Under the pieces are notes generated by a model. That model did not search any database. It was not told where the DNA came from and saw nothing but the letters and a program-made list of their open reading frames with translations. A stretch of DNA of 40,138 nucleotides, taken from assembly GCA_028279945.1 (NCBI GenBank), contig JANQMT010000186.1:1-40138 (forward strand), in the 5' to 3' direction. A program made the position numbers and the translations under genes. This stretch comes from JAKSCF01 sp028279945. Lineage in GTDB: Bacteria > Bacillota > Clostridia > Peptostreptococcales > JAAYPU01. This document shows positions 15,593-24,146 of this stretch, one piece after another (positions within the stretch are counted from its first letter, which is position 1; every line of letters starts with the position of its first letter).

Positions 15593-17404
15593 ATGAGCGG
15601 TACACAAGAAAATATAAGAAACTTTTGTATCATTGCACATATCGATCATGGTAAATCAACCCTTGCAGATAGGATGATAGAAAAAACCGGATTGGTTTCT
15701 GAAAGAGATATGAAAGCCCAATTTCTCGACAATATGGATATAGAGAGAGAAAGAGGTATAACCATTAAGCTTCAAACAACAAGAATGGCATATAAGGCTA
15801 AAGACGGCAAAGAATATGAATTTAATTTAATAGATACACCAGGACACGTAGATTTTAACTACGAAGTATCCAGAAGCTTAGCAGCCTGTGAAGGGGCTGT
15901 ATTAGTTGTAGATGCGACACAAGGTGTTGAAGCACAGACTATGGCCAATGTATATTTGGCATTAGAAGAGGATTTAGAAATTGTTCCGGTTATTAATAAA
16001 GTTGATTTACCCAGTGCTCGACCAGAAGAAATAAAAACAGAGATAGAAGATATCCTTGGGATAGATGCGCAGGATGCACCTTTAATTTCAGCTAAAGAAG
16101 GTCTGAATATTGAAGATGTGCTGGAAGCCATAGTTCATAAAATCCCCTGCCCTGAAGGGGATGAGAATGGCAAATTAAAAGCAATGATTTTTGATTCGTT
16201 TTATGACAACTATAAAGGTGTTACGGTTTATATTCGTGTCATAGATGGCGAGGTCAAAAAAGGAGATCAAATCAAAATGATGGCCTCAGAGAAAAACTAT
16301 GAGGTTACTGAGGTAGGCGTTTTTTCACCCCATGCTACACCTGTTTCAAAGCTTTCTGCAGGAGATGTGGGATATATCACTGCAAGTATAAAACAGGTTG
16401 CCGATGCCAGAGTTGGGGATACCATAACCCTTGCAGATGATCCCACGGAGGAGCCTTTACCGGGTTATAAGAAAGTCGTGCCAATGGTTTATTGTGGTAT
16501 TTATCCTGCTGAAGGTGAAAAATATGAAAATGTACGTGATGCTTTAGAAAAGCTGCAAGTGAATGATGCTGCTTTTGTATTTGAACCGGAAACTTCCGTT
16601 GCATTAGGATTTGGATTTAGATGTGGTTTCTTGGGTCTGCTTCATATGGAGATTATACAGGAAAGGCTAGAAAGAGAATTTGATTTAGCTATTGTCACCA
16701 CATCTCCAAGTGTTATTTATAAAGTATATAAAACAGATGGTTCTGTAGATATGATACAAAATCCAAGTAATTTACCTGCAGAACAAAAAATTTCATATAT
16801 GGAGGAACCTATTGTAGAGGCCAATATTATGGTTCCTAATCAATATGTAGGAAGTATTATGGAATTGTGTCAAGATCGACGTGGTACAATGAAGCACATG
16901 GAATATTTAGATGAGAAAAGAGTCATGCTGCATTATGATATGCCTCTGAATGAAGTGATTTATGATTTCTTTGATGCATTAAAATCAAAGACAAGAGGAT
17001 ATGGCTCATTGGACTATGAATTAAAGGGATATGCAAGATCAAAATTGGTTAAGCTGGACGTATTATTGAATAAAGAGATGGTTGATGCTTTTTCTATGAT
17101 TGTTCATGAGAGTAAAGCACAAAGCAGAGGCAAGTTTGTTTGTGAAAAATTAAAAGAAGTTATCCCAAGGCATATGTTTGCTGTACCCATTCAAGCCTCT
17201 ATTGGGACTAAGGTCATAGCTAGAGAAACGGTAAAGCCGATGAGAAAAGATGTTTTGGCGAAATGCTATGGCGGGGACATTTCAAGAAAGAAGAAGCTTC
17301 TTGAAAAACAAAAAGAAGGTAAGAAGCGTATGAGACAGTTTGGTCAAGTAGAAGTGCCGCAGGAGGCATTTACGGCAGTGTTGAAGTATGATGATAAAAA
17401 GTAA
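15593..17404 (+). CDS. lepA: Elongation factor 4 (LepA)
   Basis: This 603-residue translational GTPase acts on the ribosome, affecting back-translocation or initiation. It shows the G1 motif AHIDHGKST (about residue 13), switch II DTPGHVDF, NKVDLP and SAKEGLN, then EF-G-like domains II, III and V. The LepA-specific C-terminal domain begins near residue 490 (AQSRGKFVCEKLKEVIPRH, ARETVKPMRKDVLAKCYGG). GGAGG precedes the ATG. A perfect 18-bp terminator follows. Length and motifs are typical. Confidence 0.97.
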   Translation: MSGTQENIRNFCIIAHIDHGKSTLADRMIEKTGLVSERDMKAQFLDNMDIERERGITIKLQTTRMAYKAKDGKEYEFNLIDTPGHVDFNYEVSRSLAACEGAVLVVDATQGVEAQTMANVYLALEEDLEIVPVINKVDLPSARPEEIKTEIEDILGIDAQDAPLISAKEGLNIEDVLEAIVHKIPCPEGDENGKLKAMIFDSFYDNYKGVTVYIRVIDGEVKKGDQIKMMASEKNYEVTEVGVFSPHATPVSKLSAGDVGYITASIKQVADARVGDTITLADDPTEEPLPGYKKVVPMVYCGIYPAEGEKYENVRDALEKLQVNDAAFVFEPETSVALGFGFRCGFLGLLHMEIIQERLEREFDLAIVTTSPSVIYKVYKTDGSVDMIQNPSNLPAEQKISYMEEPIVEANIMVPNQYVGSIMELCQDRRGTMKHMEYLDEKRVMLHYDMPLNEVIYDFFDALKSKTRGYGSLDYELKGYARSKLVKLDVLLNKEMVDAFSMIVHESKAQSRGKFVCEKLKEVIPRHMFAVPIQASIGTKVIARETVKPMRKDVLAKCYGGDISRKKKLLEKQKEGKKRMRQFGQVEVPQEAFTAVLKYDDKK

Positions 17405-17407
17405 TAT

Positions 17408-17450
17408 AAAATTACAGGAATCTTGACAGCAAGATTCCTGTAATTTTATT
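17408..17450 (+). terminator. lepA rho-independent terminator
   Basis: AAAATTACAGGAATCTTG pairs perfectly over 18 bp with CAAGATTCCTGTAATTTT around ACAG. The stem ends in a T-rich stretch, and the symmetric A/T flanks could work in both directions. Confidence 0.92.
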
Positions 17451-17526
17451 GAAACAGAGAATTAATGCACAAATTGTATTGTAGCAAAGTAGTTTTTGTA
17501 AACCTCTTATGTCTTGATTATTGTTC

Positions 17527-17711
17527 GGGAGCTGTGTGGTGTAAAATTTTCATTTCGAGGTAAACAAAGGGTAAGATGATAAAAAAGTATTACAGCTTAA
17601 CGGTCAGTGCCCTAAACCTTTGCAAAGTATGATGAACCCTTTGGTTTTAATTCCGTTGCTCTCCATTAAAACAGTACCTCTGCATTACAAATTGTACACC
17701 ACACATCTCCC
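17527..17711. mobile_element. MITE-like element with long terminal inverted repeats
   Basis: This 185-base non-coding stretch is bounded by imperfect inverted repeats. The left end reads GGGAGCTGTGTGGTGTAAAA and the right end, on the other strand, GGGAGATGTGTGGTGTACAA. Similarity continues about 38 bases inward to GAGGTA on both sides. The TGTGTGGTGTAAAATT-type ends resemble ends of IS256-like insertion sequences, which is an inference. No transposase is present. I found no clear target-site duplication in the flanks, so the insertion may be old. It fills the gap between the lepA terminator and hemW. Confidence 0.6.
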
Positions 17712-17824
17712 TGAGTTAGTGATATGTTAATGTGCATAGTTGTAAGAAAGAGAAGGTTAGAAAAGGTAGATTTTGTTGCACAAAATCTCAATCTGTCCCC
17801 TGGTTCAAAAGGAGGTTGCTTAAA

Positions 17825-18961
17825 ATGAAAAAATTAGGACTATATTTGCATTTTCCGTTTTGCGTAAAAAAGTGCAATTATTGTGATTTTCTTTCTTTTG
17901 AAATTCGTGATGAAGATGTCTATAGGGATTATGCTGAGGCTGTGGCGTTGGAGTTGGGGAGGTGGAAGGATAAGCTGGGGGGATATGAGGTGGATACGAT
18001 TTTTTTGGGTGGGGGTACGCCTTCTTTGATGTCGAGTCAGGTGTTGGACAGGATAATAGAAGCTTTGTATGGGTTTAAATTGTCAAAAAAATTGGAGTTT
18101 ACGATTGAGGCCAATCCTAAGACTTTGGACATGGATAAGTTATCCTATTATATTGCTTCGGGTATCAATCGATTGAGTTTAGGTGTACAATCTTTGGACG
18201 ATAGGGTGCTTGGTTTTTTAGGCCGAATTCATAATAGAAATGATTTTTTGAAGAATTATGGTGAAGCGCGTAAAGCCGGGTTTGAAAACATTAATGTTGA
18301 TTTGATGTTCGCCATTCCTAACCAAAATATTGACCAATGGATGGATACCGTCAAACAAGCCATTGGTCTTCAACCGGAGCATATTTCATTTTACAGTTTA
18401 ATAATAGAAGAAAATACACCTCTATTTAATAGGAAGGCTTTAGGTGAAATAAAAGAGTTGGATGAGGATATGGATCGAAAGATGTATTGGGGTGCTGCTG
18501 ATCTGTTGTGTTCCAGAGGTTATGAGCACTATGAGATTTCTAATATGGCAAAAGATTTATATATGTGTCATCATAATATGAAGTATTGGTCAATGGATGA
18601 ATATATTGGCATTGGTGCCGGGGCCCATTCATATTTTCAAGGACGGAGATTTAGCAATGAAACAGATTTAAATAAATACATAAAAAATGCAAATGATAAT
18701 TTAGATAATAAAGTATGGGAGCATCAAAATACTAGGAATGACGAGATATCTGAATATATTTTTACAGGGCTAAGAAAAATACAAGGCATTGACTTAGATG
18801 ATTTTACAAAGCGTTTTAATTTAAATATATATGATTGCTATAAAGAGCAGATTCATCAATTTATTTTAGGAAAATGGATGGTAAAAAAGAATAATCAATT
18901 AATGTTGAGCAATAAAGGTTTGGATATATCCAATAGAATAATGTCAGAATTTATTCTATAA
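17825..18961 (+). CDS. hemW: Radical SAM heme chaperone HemW
   Basis: I chose the ATG at 17825, which has AAGGAGG nine bases upstream; an in-frame start at 17732 gives an unusual N-terminus and lies close to the inserted repeat element. The 378-residue protein is a coproporphyrinogen-III-oxidase-like radical SAM enzyme. The cluster motif is C13-x3-C17-x2-C20 (FPFCVKKCNYCDF), followed by FLGGGTPSLM, the NPKTL region, RLSLGVQSLDD and the HemW C-terminal domain with YEHYEISNMA and GIGAGAHSY. HemW binds heme and delivers it to acceptors; it is not a true coproporphyrinogen oxidase. It lies just upstream of hrcA, the usual order in Firmicutes. Confidence 0.95.
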   Translation: MKKLGLYLHFPFCVKKCNYCDFLSFEIRDEDVYRDYAEAVALELGRWKDKLGGYEVDTIFLGGGTPSLMSSQVLDRIIEALYGFKLSKKLEFTIEANPKTLDMDKLSYYIASGINRLSLGVQSLDDRVLGFLGRIHNRNDFLKNYGEARKAGFENINVDLMFAIPNQNIDQWMDTVKQAIGLQPEHISFYSLIIEENTPLFNRKALGEIKELDEDMDRKMYWGAADLLCSRGYEHYEISNMAKDLYMCHHNMKYWSMDEYIGIGAGAHSYFQGRRFSNETDLNKYIKNANDNLDNKVWEHQNTRNDEISEYIFTGLRKIQGIDLDDFTKRFNLNIYDCYKEQIHQFILGKWMVKKNNQLMLSNKGLDISNRIMSEFIL

Positions 18962-19023
18962 GAAAAGCAATAAAGTTGTTGATATAATATGAAAAAAAAT
19001 TTTACTAACTGTAAAATATTGTA

Positions 19024-19052
19024 TTGACAAAAATATATTTTGATGTTAACTT
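19024..19052 (+). promoter_or_regulatory. Candidate sigma-A promoter of the hrcA operon
   Basis: A perfect TTGACA (19024-19029) is followed after 17 bases by TAACTT, a weak -10. The CIRCE operator lies immediately downstream, the normal arrangement for HrcA-controlled promoters. Confidence 0.5.
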
Positions 19053-19062
19053 AATCATAGAG

Positions 19063-19089
19063 TTAGCACTCGACTCGATAGAGTGCTAA
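19063..19089 (+). promoter_or_regulatory. CIRCE operator (HrcA binding site)
   Basis: TTAGCACTC, nine bases, GAGTGCTAA is a perfect match to the CIRCE consensus. The repressor HrcA, whose gene starts 17 bases downstream, binds it and shuts off the operon until heat shock. It gives autoregulation of hrcA and control of grpE-dnaK-dnaJ. Confidence 0.98.
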
Positions 19090-19105
19090 CAAGAAGGTGA
19101 GTAAA

Positions 19106-20143
19106 ATGGATTTAAGTGAAAGAAAGCTTAAAATACTGCAGGCCATTATTCAAGATTTCGTTCAATCTGCAGAGCCGGTGGGTTCACGTACTTTATCTAA
19201 AAAGTATGATCTGGGTATTAGCCCGGCTACAATTAGAAATGAAATGGCAGATTTAGAAGATATGGGATACATAAAGCAGCCTCATACTTCAGCTGGCAGA
19301 GTACCTTCTGATAAAGCTTATAGGCTGTATGTAGATAGTATTATGGATAAGTATATTCTCACAGGTCAGCAAAAAAAGTTGATAAGAGAGAAGATTCTTG
19401 ATGATTTAATTGAATTGGATAAAACCATTCAAAAAGCTTCAAATATTTTGTCTGAGTTAACTCAGCTGACATCATTTGCTCTTACACCGAAAAATGATGA
19501 GAATAAGCTAAAATACATAAAGCTCGTTCCGGTTGATAATGAGAATGTATTGTTAATGATTGTTACTGAGACAGGCAAGATCAATAACACGGTACTCAAA
19601 ATAGGTAGCGGGTATACGGAAGAGAATCTTTTTATGCTTTCAAAGGTACTGACTTACAACTATAAAGGCAGAACCCTGTCTAGTATTACAAAGATGGAGA
19701 TTATAAAGGATTTTGAAGAAGACATTGAAACCATGCATAAAATTATGAAAAATGTTATGCCAAACTTTCTATCTACTTTAGAGAGTATGTTGGATGTTCA
19801 ATTATATATGGACGGTCTTACAAATATCTTTTCACTTCCAGAATACTGCAATATTCAAAGGGCAAAAGATTTTATGGAAATGCTCAGTCAGAAAGATCAT
19901 TTAACCGAAGTATTGGTCAATAGAGATAGTGGTGTGGTGATTACGATTGGGCAGGAGAATCAAGATAATGAAATGAAGGATTGCAGTTTGATTACTGCAA
20001 CATATACTATTAATGGCGAAGTGGTAGGAAAGCTGGGTGTTATAGGACCTACAAGAATGAAGTACGATGAAGTTACTTCTATTATGGAATATATGACTCA
20101 CAATATTAGTAAGGTCTATAAAATTAATGATGATAAAAAATAA
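19106..20143 (+). CDS. hrcA: Heat-inducible transcription repressor HrcA
   Basis: The start is the ATG at 19106, with AAGGTGAG upstream; a GTG nine bases earlier overlaps the ribosome binding site. The 345-residue protein has the N-terminal winged helix (MDLSERKLKILQAIIQDF, then the recognition region LGISPATIRNEMADLEDMGYI and QPHTSAGRVPSDKAYRLYV). The GAF-like HrcA domain follows (about 95-340), with VVITIGQEN and the final IGPTRMKYDEV..IMEYM signature. It binds CIRCE and needs GroEL for activity. It is the first gene of the hrcA-grpE-dnaK-dnaJ operon. Confidence 0.97.
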   Translation: MDLSERKLKILQAIIQDFVQSAEPVGSRTLSKKYDLGISPATIRNEMADLEDMGYIKQPHTSAGRVPSDKAYRLYVDSIMDKYILTGQQKKLIREKILDDLIELDKTIQKASNILSELTQLTSFALTPKNDENKLKYIKLVPVDNENVLLMIVTETGKINNTVLKIGSGYTEENLFMLSKVLTYNYKGRTLSSITKMEIIKDFEEDIETMHKIMKNVMPNFLSTLESMLDVQLYMDGLTNIFSLPEYCNIQRAKDFMEMLSQKDHLTEVLVNRDSGVVITIGQENQDNEMKDCSLITATYTINGEVVGKLGVIGPTRMKYDEVTSIMEYMTHNISKVYKINDDKK

Positions 20144-20165
20144 TGATAAATAGGTGGTGATGTCC

Positions 20166-20726
20166 ATGGGAAAAGAAACTCTAAATGACAATGCATTGCA
20201 TGATGAAGATATAAACCCATTTGAAACGCAGATGGAAGATGAATCTTCTGAAGATAATACCCAGAAAGAAAATATCCAACAAGACGACCATGAAAAGCTA
20301 TTACAAGAAAATTGTGAATTAAACGAGAAGTATATGAGACTGGCAGCTGATTTTCAAAACTTTAAAAGAAGAACTGAAAGTGAAAAGAAAGAAGTATTCA
20401 GTTATGCAAATGAAAAAATTATGATGGATTTACTTTGCGTATTGGATAACTTTGAAAGAGCTATAGGTAGCATAGATGACTCAAAAGAACAAAACCTATC
20501 AGACGGCATTCGCATGATTTTTAAGCAATTTAATGAAGTGCTTGAAAAGTTTGGGCTTAAAGAAATTGAAACAGAGGATTTACAATTTAATCCAAATTAT
20601 CATCATGCTGTGATGAAGGAACCCGTTGAGAATAAAGAGAGTAATATAATTACTGAAACCTTGCAAAAAGGGTATTTGCTTAACGGAAAAGTCATTCGTC
20701 CAAGTATGGTAAAAGTATCAGAATAA
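20166..20726 (+). CDS. grpE: Nucleotide exchange factor GrpE
   Basis: I chose the ATG at 20166, eight bases after AGGTGG; in-frame starts at 20154-20160 overlap that site. The 186-residue protein has an acidic disordered N-terminus (about 1-45), a long dimerising coiled coil (LQENCELNEKYMRLAADFQNFKRR and onward) and the C-terminal beta domain with HHAVMKEP and LQKGYLLNGKVIRPSMVKVS. It releases ADP from DnaK. It lies 22 bases after hrcA in the heat-shock operon. Confidence 0.96.
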   Translation: MGKETLNDNALHDEDINPFETQMEDESSEDNTQKENIQQDDHEKLLQENCELNEKYMRLAADFQNFKRRTESEKKEVFSYANEKIMMDLLCVLDNFERAIGSIDDSKEQNLSDGIRMIFKQFNEVLEKFGLKEIETEDLQFNPNYHHAVMKEPVENKESNIITETLQKGYLLNGKVIRPSMVKVSE

Positions 20727-20815
20727 AAATTTATAATTTAAAACTATTGATTGTCATTTCGGCAAATAACAACTAAAATAATTTAATAGTTACAAAATTC
20801 AAGGAGGAAAAGAAA

Positions 20816-22657
20816 ATGGGAAAAGTAATAGGTATCGATTTAGGAACAACTAATTCATGTGTTTCGGTACTTGAAGGCGGTGAACCAACCGTAATACCTA
20901 ATGTGGAAGGTAATCGAACCACACCTTCTATCGTAGCATTCGCAAAAAACGGTGAGAGACTTGTAGGTGAGACAGCTAAAAGGCAGGCTGTGACCAATCC
21001 AGATAGAACAATATTATCGATTAAGAGACATATGGGTTCGGACTATCATGCAGAAATAGATGGAAAAAAACATACGCCTCAAGATATTTCAGCAATGATT
21101 TTAATGAAATTGAAAGCTGATGCAGAAGCTTATCTAGGTGAAAAAGTGACTGAAGCGGTCATCACTGTACCGGCATATTTTTCAGACAGTCAAAGACAGG
21201 CAACAAAAGATGCCGGTAAAATTGCAGGCTTAGATGTAAAGAGAATTATCAATGAGCCTACTGCTGCATCGTTAGCTTATGGTTTAGATAAAGATGAAGA
21301 ACATCAAAAAATATTGGTATATGACTTAGGTGGTGGAACATTTGACGTTTCAATCCTAGAACTGGGTGATGGTGTATTTGAAGTTCTTGCAACCAATGGC
21401 AACAATCACCTTGGTGGTGACGACTTTGACCAAGTACTTATTGACTTTGTTGCAGATGCTTTTGCAAAAGAGCATGGCGTAGATTTAAGAAAAGACAATA
21501 TGTCGCTGCAAAGATTAAAAGAGGCAGCGGAAAAAGCAAAAAAAGAGCTTTCTTCAACCCAAACAACCAATGTAAATCTACCATTTATCACGGCTACGGC
21601 AAATGGACCACTTCACTTAAATATGGATATTACCAGAGCAAAATTTGAACAATTGTCCAATAGTTTAGTTGATAAGACCATAGACCCAATGAAAAAAGCA
21701 CTAAGTGATGCCGGTATCAGCAGTTCAGATATTGATAAAGTTATTTTAGTTGGCGGTTCAACTAGAATACCTGCCGTACAAGAAGCTGTTAAGAAAATAA
21801 CCAATAAAGATCCACATAAAGGCATTAACCCAGATGAGTGTGTTGCTGTTGGAGCTGCCATTCAGGCCGGTGTGTTAACAGGTGAAGTAAAAGACGTATT
21901 ACTACTGGATGTAACACCATTATCACTAGGTATCGAAACACTAGGCGGTGTATCTACAAGACTTATAGATCGTAATACAACGATTCCTACTAAGAAAAGC
22001 CAGGTGTTCTCTACCGCAGCGGATAATCAAACTTCTGTCGATATCCATGTATTACAAGGTGAAAGAGAAATGGCTTCAGGCAACATTACTTTAGGCAGAT
22101 TCCAATTAACCGGTATTCCACCTGCGCCAAGAGGTGTTCCTCAAATTGAAGTAACTTTTGACATTGATGCTAATGGTATTGTAAATGTAAGTGCTAAGGA
22201 TCAAGGCACCGGAAAAGAACAAAGTATTACCATTACGGCTTCTACTAATTTAAGTGATGATGAGATTAAAGCAAAAGTTAAAGAAGCTGAACAATATGCA
22301 GAAGAAGATAAGAAAAAGAAAGAATCTGTAGAAGTAAGAAATAAAGCGGATTCATTGGTATATGAAACAGAAAAAGCCTTAAAAGAAGTTGGCGATAAAG
22401 TAGACGCTTCAGAAAAAGAAAAAATTGAAGCGGCTAGAGAAGCTTTGAGTAAAGCACTTGAAGCCGATGACATTGAAGAAATAAAGGCTAAAACTGAAGA
22501 ATTGACAACTTCATTCCATGCATTATCACAAAAAATGTATGAGCAAGCTGCACAAGAACAAGGTGACCAACAAGCACAGGCAGCAGAAGCTAAAACAGAC
22601 GATGATGTCGTAGACGCAGACTATGAAGTAGTGGATGACGAAGAAGAAAAAAAATAA
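20816..22657 (+). CDS. dnaK: Molecular chaperone DnaK (Hsp70)
   Basis: The 613-residue chaperone has the nucleotide-binding domain (GIDLGTTNSCVSVLEG, IINEPTAASLAYGLD, YDLGGGTFDVSILELG, VGGSTRIPAVQ). The interdomain linker DVLLLDVTPLSLGIET leads to the substrate-binding domain and helical lid. It ends in an acidic tail (DDEEEKK). It lacks the roughly 24-residue N-terminal insertion of Gram-negative DnaK, as expected for Firmicutes. AAGGAGG lies nine bases before the ATG. It folds and protects proteins with DnaJ and GrpE, whose genes flank it. Confidence 0.98.
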   Translation: MGKVIGIDLGTTNSCVSVLEGGEPTVIPNVEGNRTTPSIVAFAKNGERLVGETAKRQAVTNPDRTILSIKRHMGSDYHAEIDGKKHTPQDISAMILMKLKADAEAYLGEKVTEAVITVPAYFSDSQRQATKDAGKIAGLDVKRIINEPTAASLAYGLDKDEEHQKILVYDLGGGTFDVSILELGDGVFEVLATNGNNHLGGDDFDQVLIDFVADAFAKEHGVDLRKDNMSLQRLKEAAEKAKKELSSTQTTNVNLPFITATANGPLHLNMDITRAKFEQLSNSLVDKTIDPMKKALSDAGISSSDIDKVILVGGSTRIPAVQEAVKKITNKDPHKGINPDECVAVGAAIQAGVLTGEVKDVLLLDVTPLSLGIETLGGVSTRLIDRNTTIPTKKSQVFSTAADNQTSVDIHVLQGEREMASGNITLGRFQLTGIPPAPRGVPQIEVTFDIDANGIVNVSAKDQGTGKEQSITITASTNLSDDEIKAKVKEAEQYAEEDKKKKESVEVRNKADSLVYETEKALKEVGDKVDASEKEKIEAAREALSKALEADDIEEIKAKTEELTTSFHALSQKMYEQAAQEQGDQQAQAAEAKTDDDVVDADYEVVDDEEEKK

Positions 22658-22673
22658 TTGACTAATAAGTCTT

Positions 22674-22697
22674 AAAGCACCTTTTAGGAGGTGCTTT
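22674..22697 (+). terminator. Hairpin between dnaK and dnaJ
   Basis: AAAGCACCT and AGGTGCTTT form a perfect 9-bp stem around a six-base loop. No T run follows, so it is probably a partial terminator or an mRNA processing or stability structure that lowers dnaJ relative to dnaK. Confidence 0.45.
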
Positions 22698-22837
22698 GAG
22701 GCTGTTAATGCATGAAAATATTTTACGTAAATGTAAAATAAGATTTGCGTAGTTGATATATAGTAGTTGAAATTATTATGTTAATGTAATAAGATATTCA
22801 GCATAAAATATAATAGTACTCTAAAGAGGGTGAGATA

Positions 22838-23965
22838 TTGTCAAGAAATGATTTTTATGAGGTTCTGGGTGTCGGTAAAGGGGCTTCATCTGATGAGATA
22901 AAAAGAGCATTTAGAAAAAAAGCCATGCAATATCATCCTGATAAAAATCCAGGAGATAAAAAAGCAGAAGAAAAGTTTAAGGAAGTCAATGAAGCATACG
23001 AAATACTTTCAGATCCTCAGAAAAAAGATAGATATGATAAATTTGGTCATGCCGGAGTAGATCCCAGTGCCGGAGGTTTCGGCGGTGGAGCTGGCTTTGG
23101 CGGCTTTGAAGATATTTTCAGTGATATATTTGATATGTTTGGCGGCGGTTTTTCGTCTTCCAGACGCAGAAGCGGTCCGGCAAAAGGATCCGATATACAA
23201 CAACGACTTACCATTACTTTTGAAGAGGCAGCTTTTGGTGCAGAAAAAGAATTTACCGTTTTAAGGTATGAAAAATGTGAAAAATGTCATGGTTCAGGTG
23301 CAGAAAATGATACCTCAAAAACAACATGTCCAACCTGTAATGGAACCGGAGAAGTTCGAGCACAACAAAGAACGCCTTTTGGACAGTTTGTTAATGTAAG
23401 GCCTTGTGACCGTTGCGGCGGGACAGGAAGTATTATAGAAAATCCATGTAAAGCCTGTCACGGTGAGGGCAAATTAAGGAAAAAAGTTAACTTAAAAGTT
23501 AAGATACCTGCCGGTGTAGATAATGACTCTGTCATTTCATTAAGAGGTGAAGGTGAGCCGGGAACACATGGCGGACCTAATGGAGATTTATATGTTATTA
23601 TAGCTGTACAGCCTCATAAAGTATTTAAAAGAGATGGCAGCGATTTAATATTAGAGATGCCGATTACGTTCCCACAAGCTGCTTTAGGTGACGATTTACT
23701 AGTGCCTACGTTAGATGGAAAAGTTACTTATAAAATTCATCCCGGAACACAATCAGGAACTGTGTTCCGCCTCAAAGGAAAAGGTATTCAACAGGTTAAC
23801 AGCCATCGAACAGGAGACTTATACGTCAAAGTTATCGTCGAAGTACCTAAGAAATTAAAAGGAGAGCAAAAGAAACTCCTTCAAAAACTTGCTGCATCCT
23901 TTGGAGACGGACACGAACAAAGGAAAAGTTTTTTAGACAATGTGAAAGATTTGTTAGGAATATAG
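22838..23965 (+). CDS. dnaJ: Chaperone protein DnaJ (Hsp40)
   Basis: The gene starts with TTG at 22838, preceded by AGAGGGTGAG; the resulting SRNDFYEVLGVGKG is the correct J-domain start. The J domain (about 1-70) has the HPD motif (QYHPDKNPG). It is followed by a Gly/Phe-rich region and four zinc-finger CxxCxGxG repeats (CEKCHGSG, CPTCNGTG, CDRCGGTG, CKACHGEG), then the C-terminal substrate-binding domain. The 375-residue length is typical. It stimulates DnaK ATPase and hands over substrates. A terminator follows directly. Confidence 0.97.
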   Translation: MSRNDFYEVLGVGKGASSDEIKRAFRKKAMQYHPDKNPGDKKAEEKFKEVNEAYEILSDPQKKDRYDKFGHAGVDPSAGGFGGGAGFGGFEDIFSDIFDMFGGGFSSSRRRSGPAKGSDIQQRLTITFEEAAFGAEKEFTVLRYEKCEKCHGSGAENDTSKTTCPTCNGTGEVRAQQRTPFGQFVNVRPCDRCGGTGSIIENPCKACHGEGKLRKKVNLKVKIPAGVDNDSVISLRGEGEPGTHGGPNGDLYVIIAVQPHKVFKRDGSDLILEMPITFPQAALGDDLLVPTLDGKVTYKIHPGTQSGTVFRLKGKGIQQVNSHRTGDLYVKVIVEVPKKLKGEQKKLLQKLAASFGDGHEQRKSFLDNVKDLLGI

Positions 23966-23966
23966 A

Positions 23967-23999
23967 GAATAAACCTCTGCTGGCGCAGAGGTTTTATTC
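23967..23999 (+). terminator. dnaJ terminator
   Basis: GAATAAACCTCTGC pairs with GCAGAGGTTTTATTC around TGGC; the 3' arm carries TTTTATT. It marks the end of the heat-shock operon proper. Confidence 0.85.
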
Positions 24000-24000
24000 A

Positions 24001-24132
24001 ATGAATAATTAGTAATTAATAATGAATAATTAAGGATAATTTTGCCGGAGCAAAATTTATATTAACTTAAAAGAAGATTTTCGTAGAACATCTACAAAAA
24101 TTATTAATTATTAACTATTCATTATTAATTAT
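24001..24132. repeat. AT-rich inverted-repeat element between dnaJ and prmA
   Basis: The ends carry a shared inverted sequence: TAATTAATAATGAATA on the left, starting near 24013, and the same on the other strand at the right end (about 24117-24132). Within lie two small hairpins: ATTTTGC/GCAAAAT around CGGA, and TTTTCGTAGA/TCTACAAAAA. The whole could fold into a cruciform. It has no coding capacity and ends just before the prmA ribosome binding site. Similar AT-rich repeats are known from clostridial intergenic regions. Whether this one is dispersed cannot be seen here. Confidence 0.5.
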
Positions 24133-24146
24133 CACGGAGGGTTTTT

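Noticed and set aside
17519..17719. Target-site duplication around the MITE-like element
   Set aside because: The 8 bases on each side (ATTGTTC-type left, TGAGTTAG right) do not match, so no duplication can be claimed.
17732..17824. Longer N-terminus for HemW
   Set aside because: The extra 31 residues are not part of the family and the good ribosome binding site fits the ATG at 17825.
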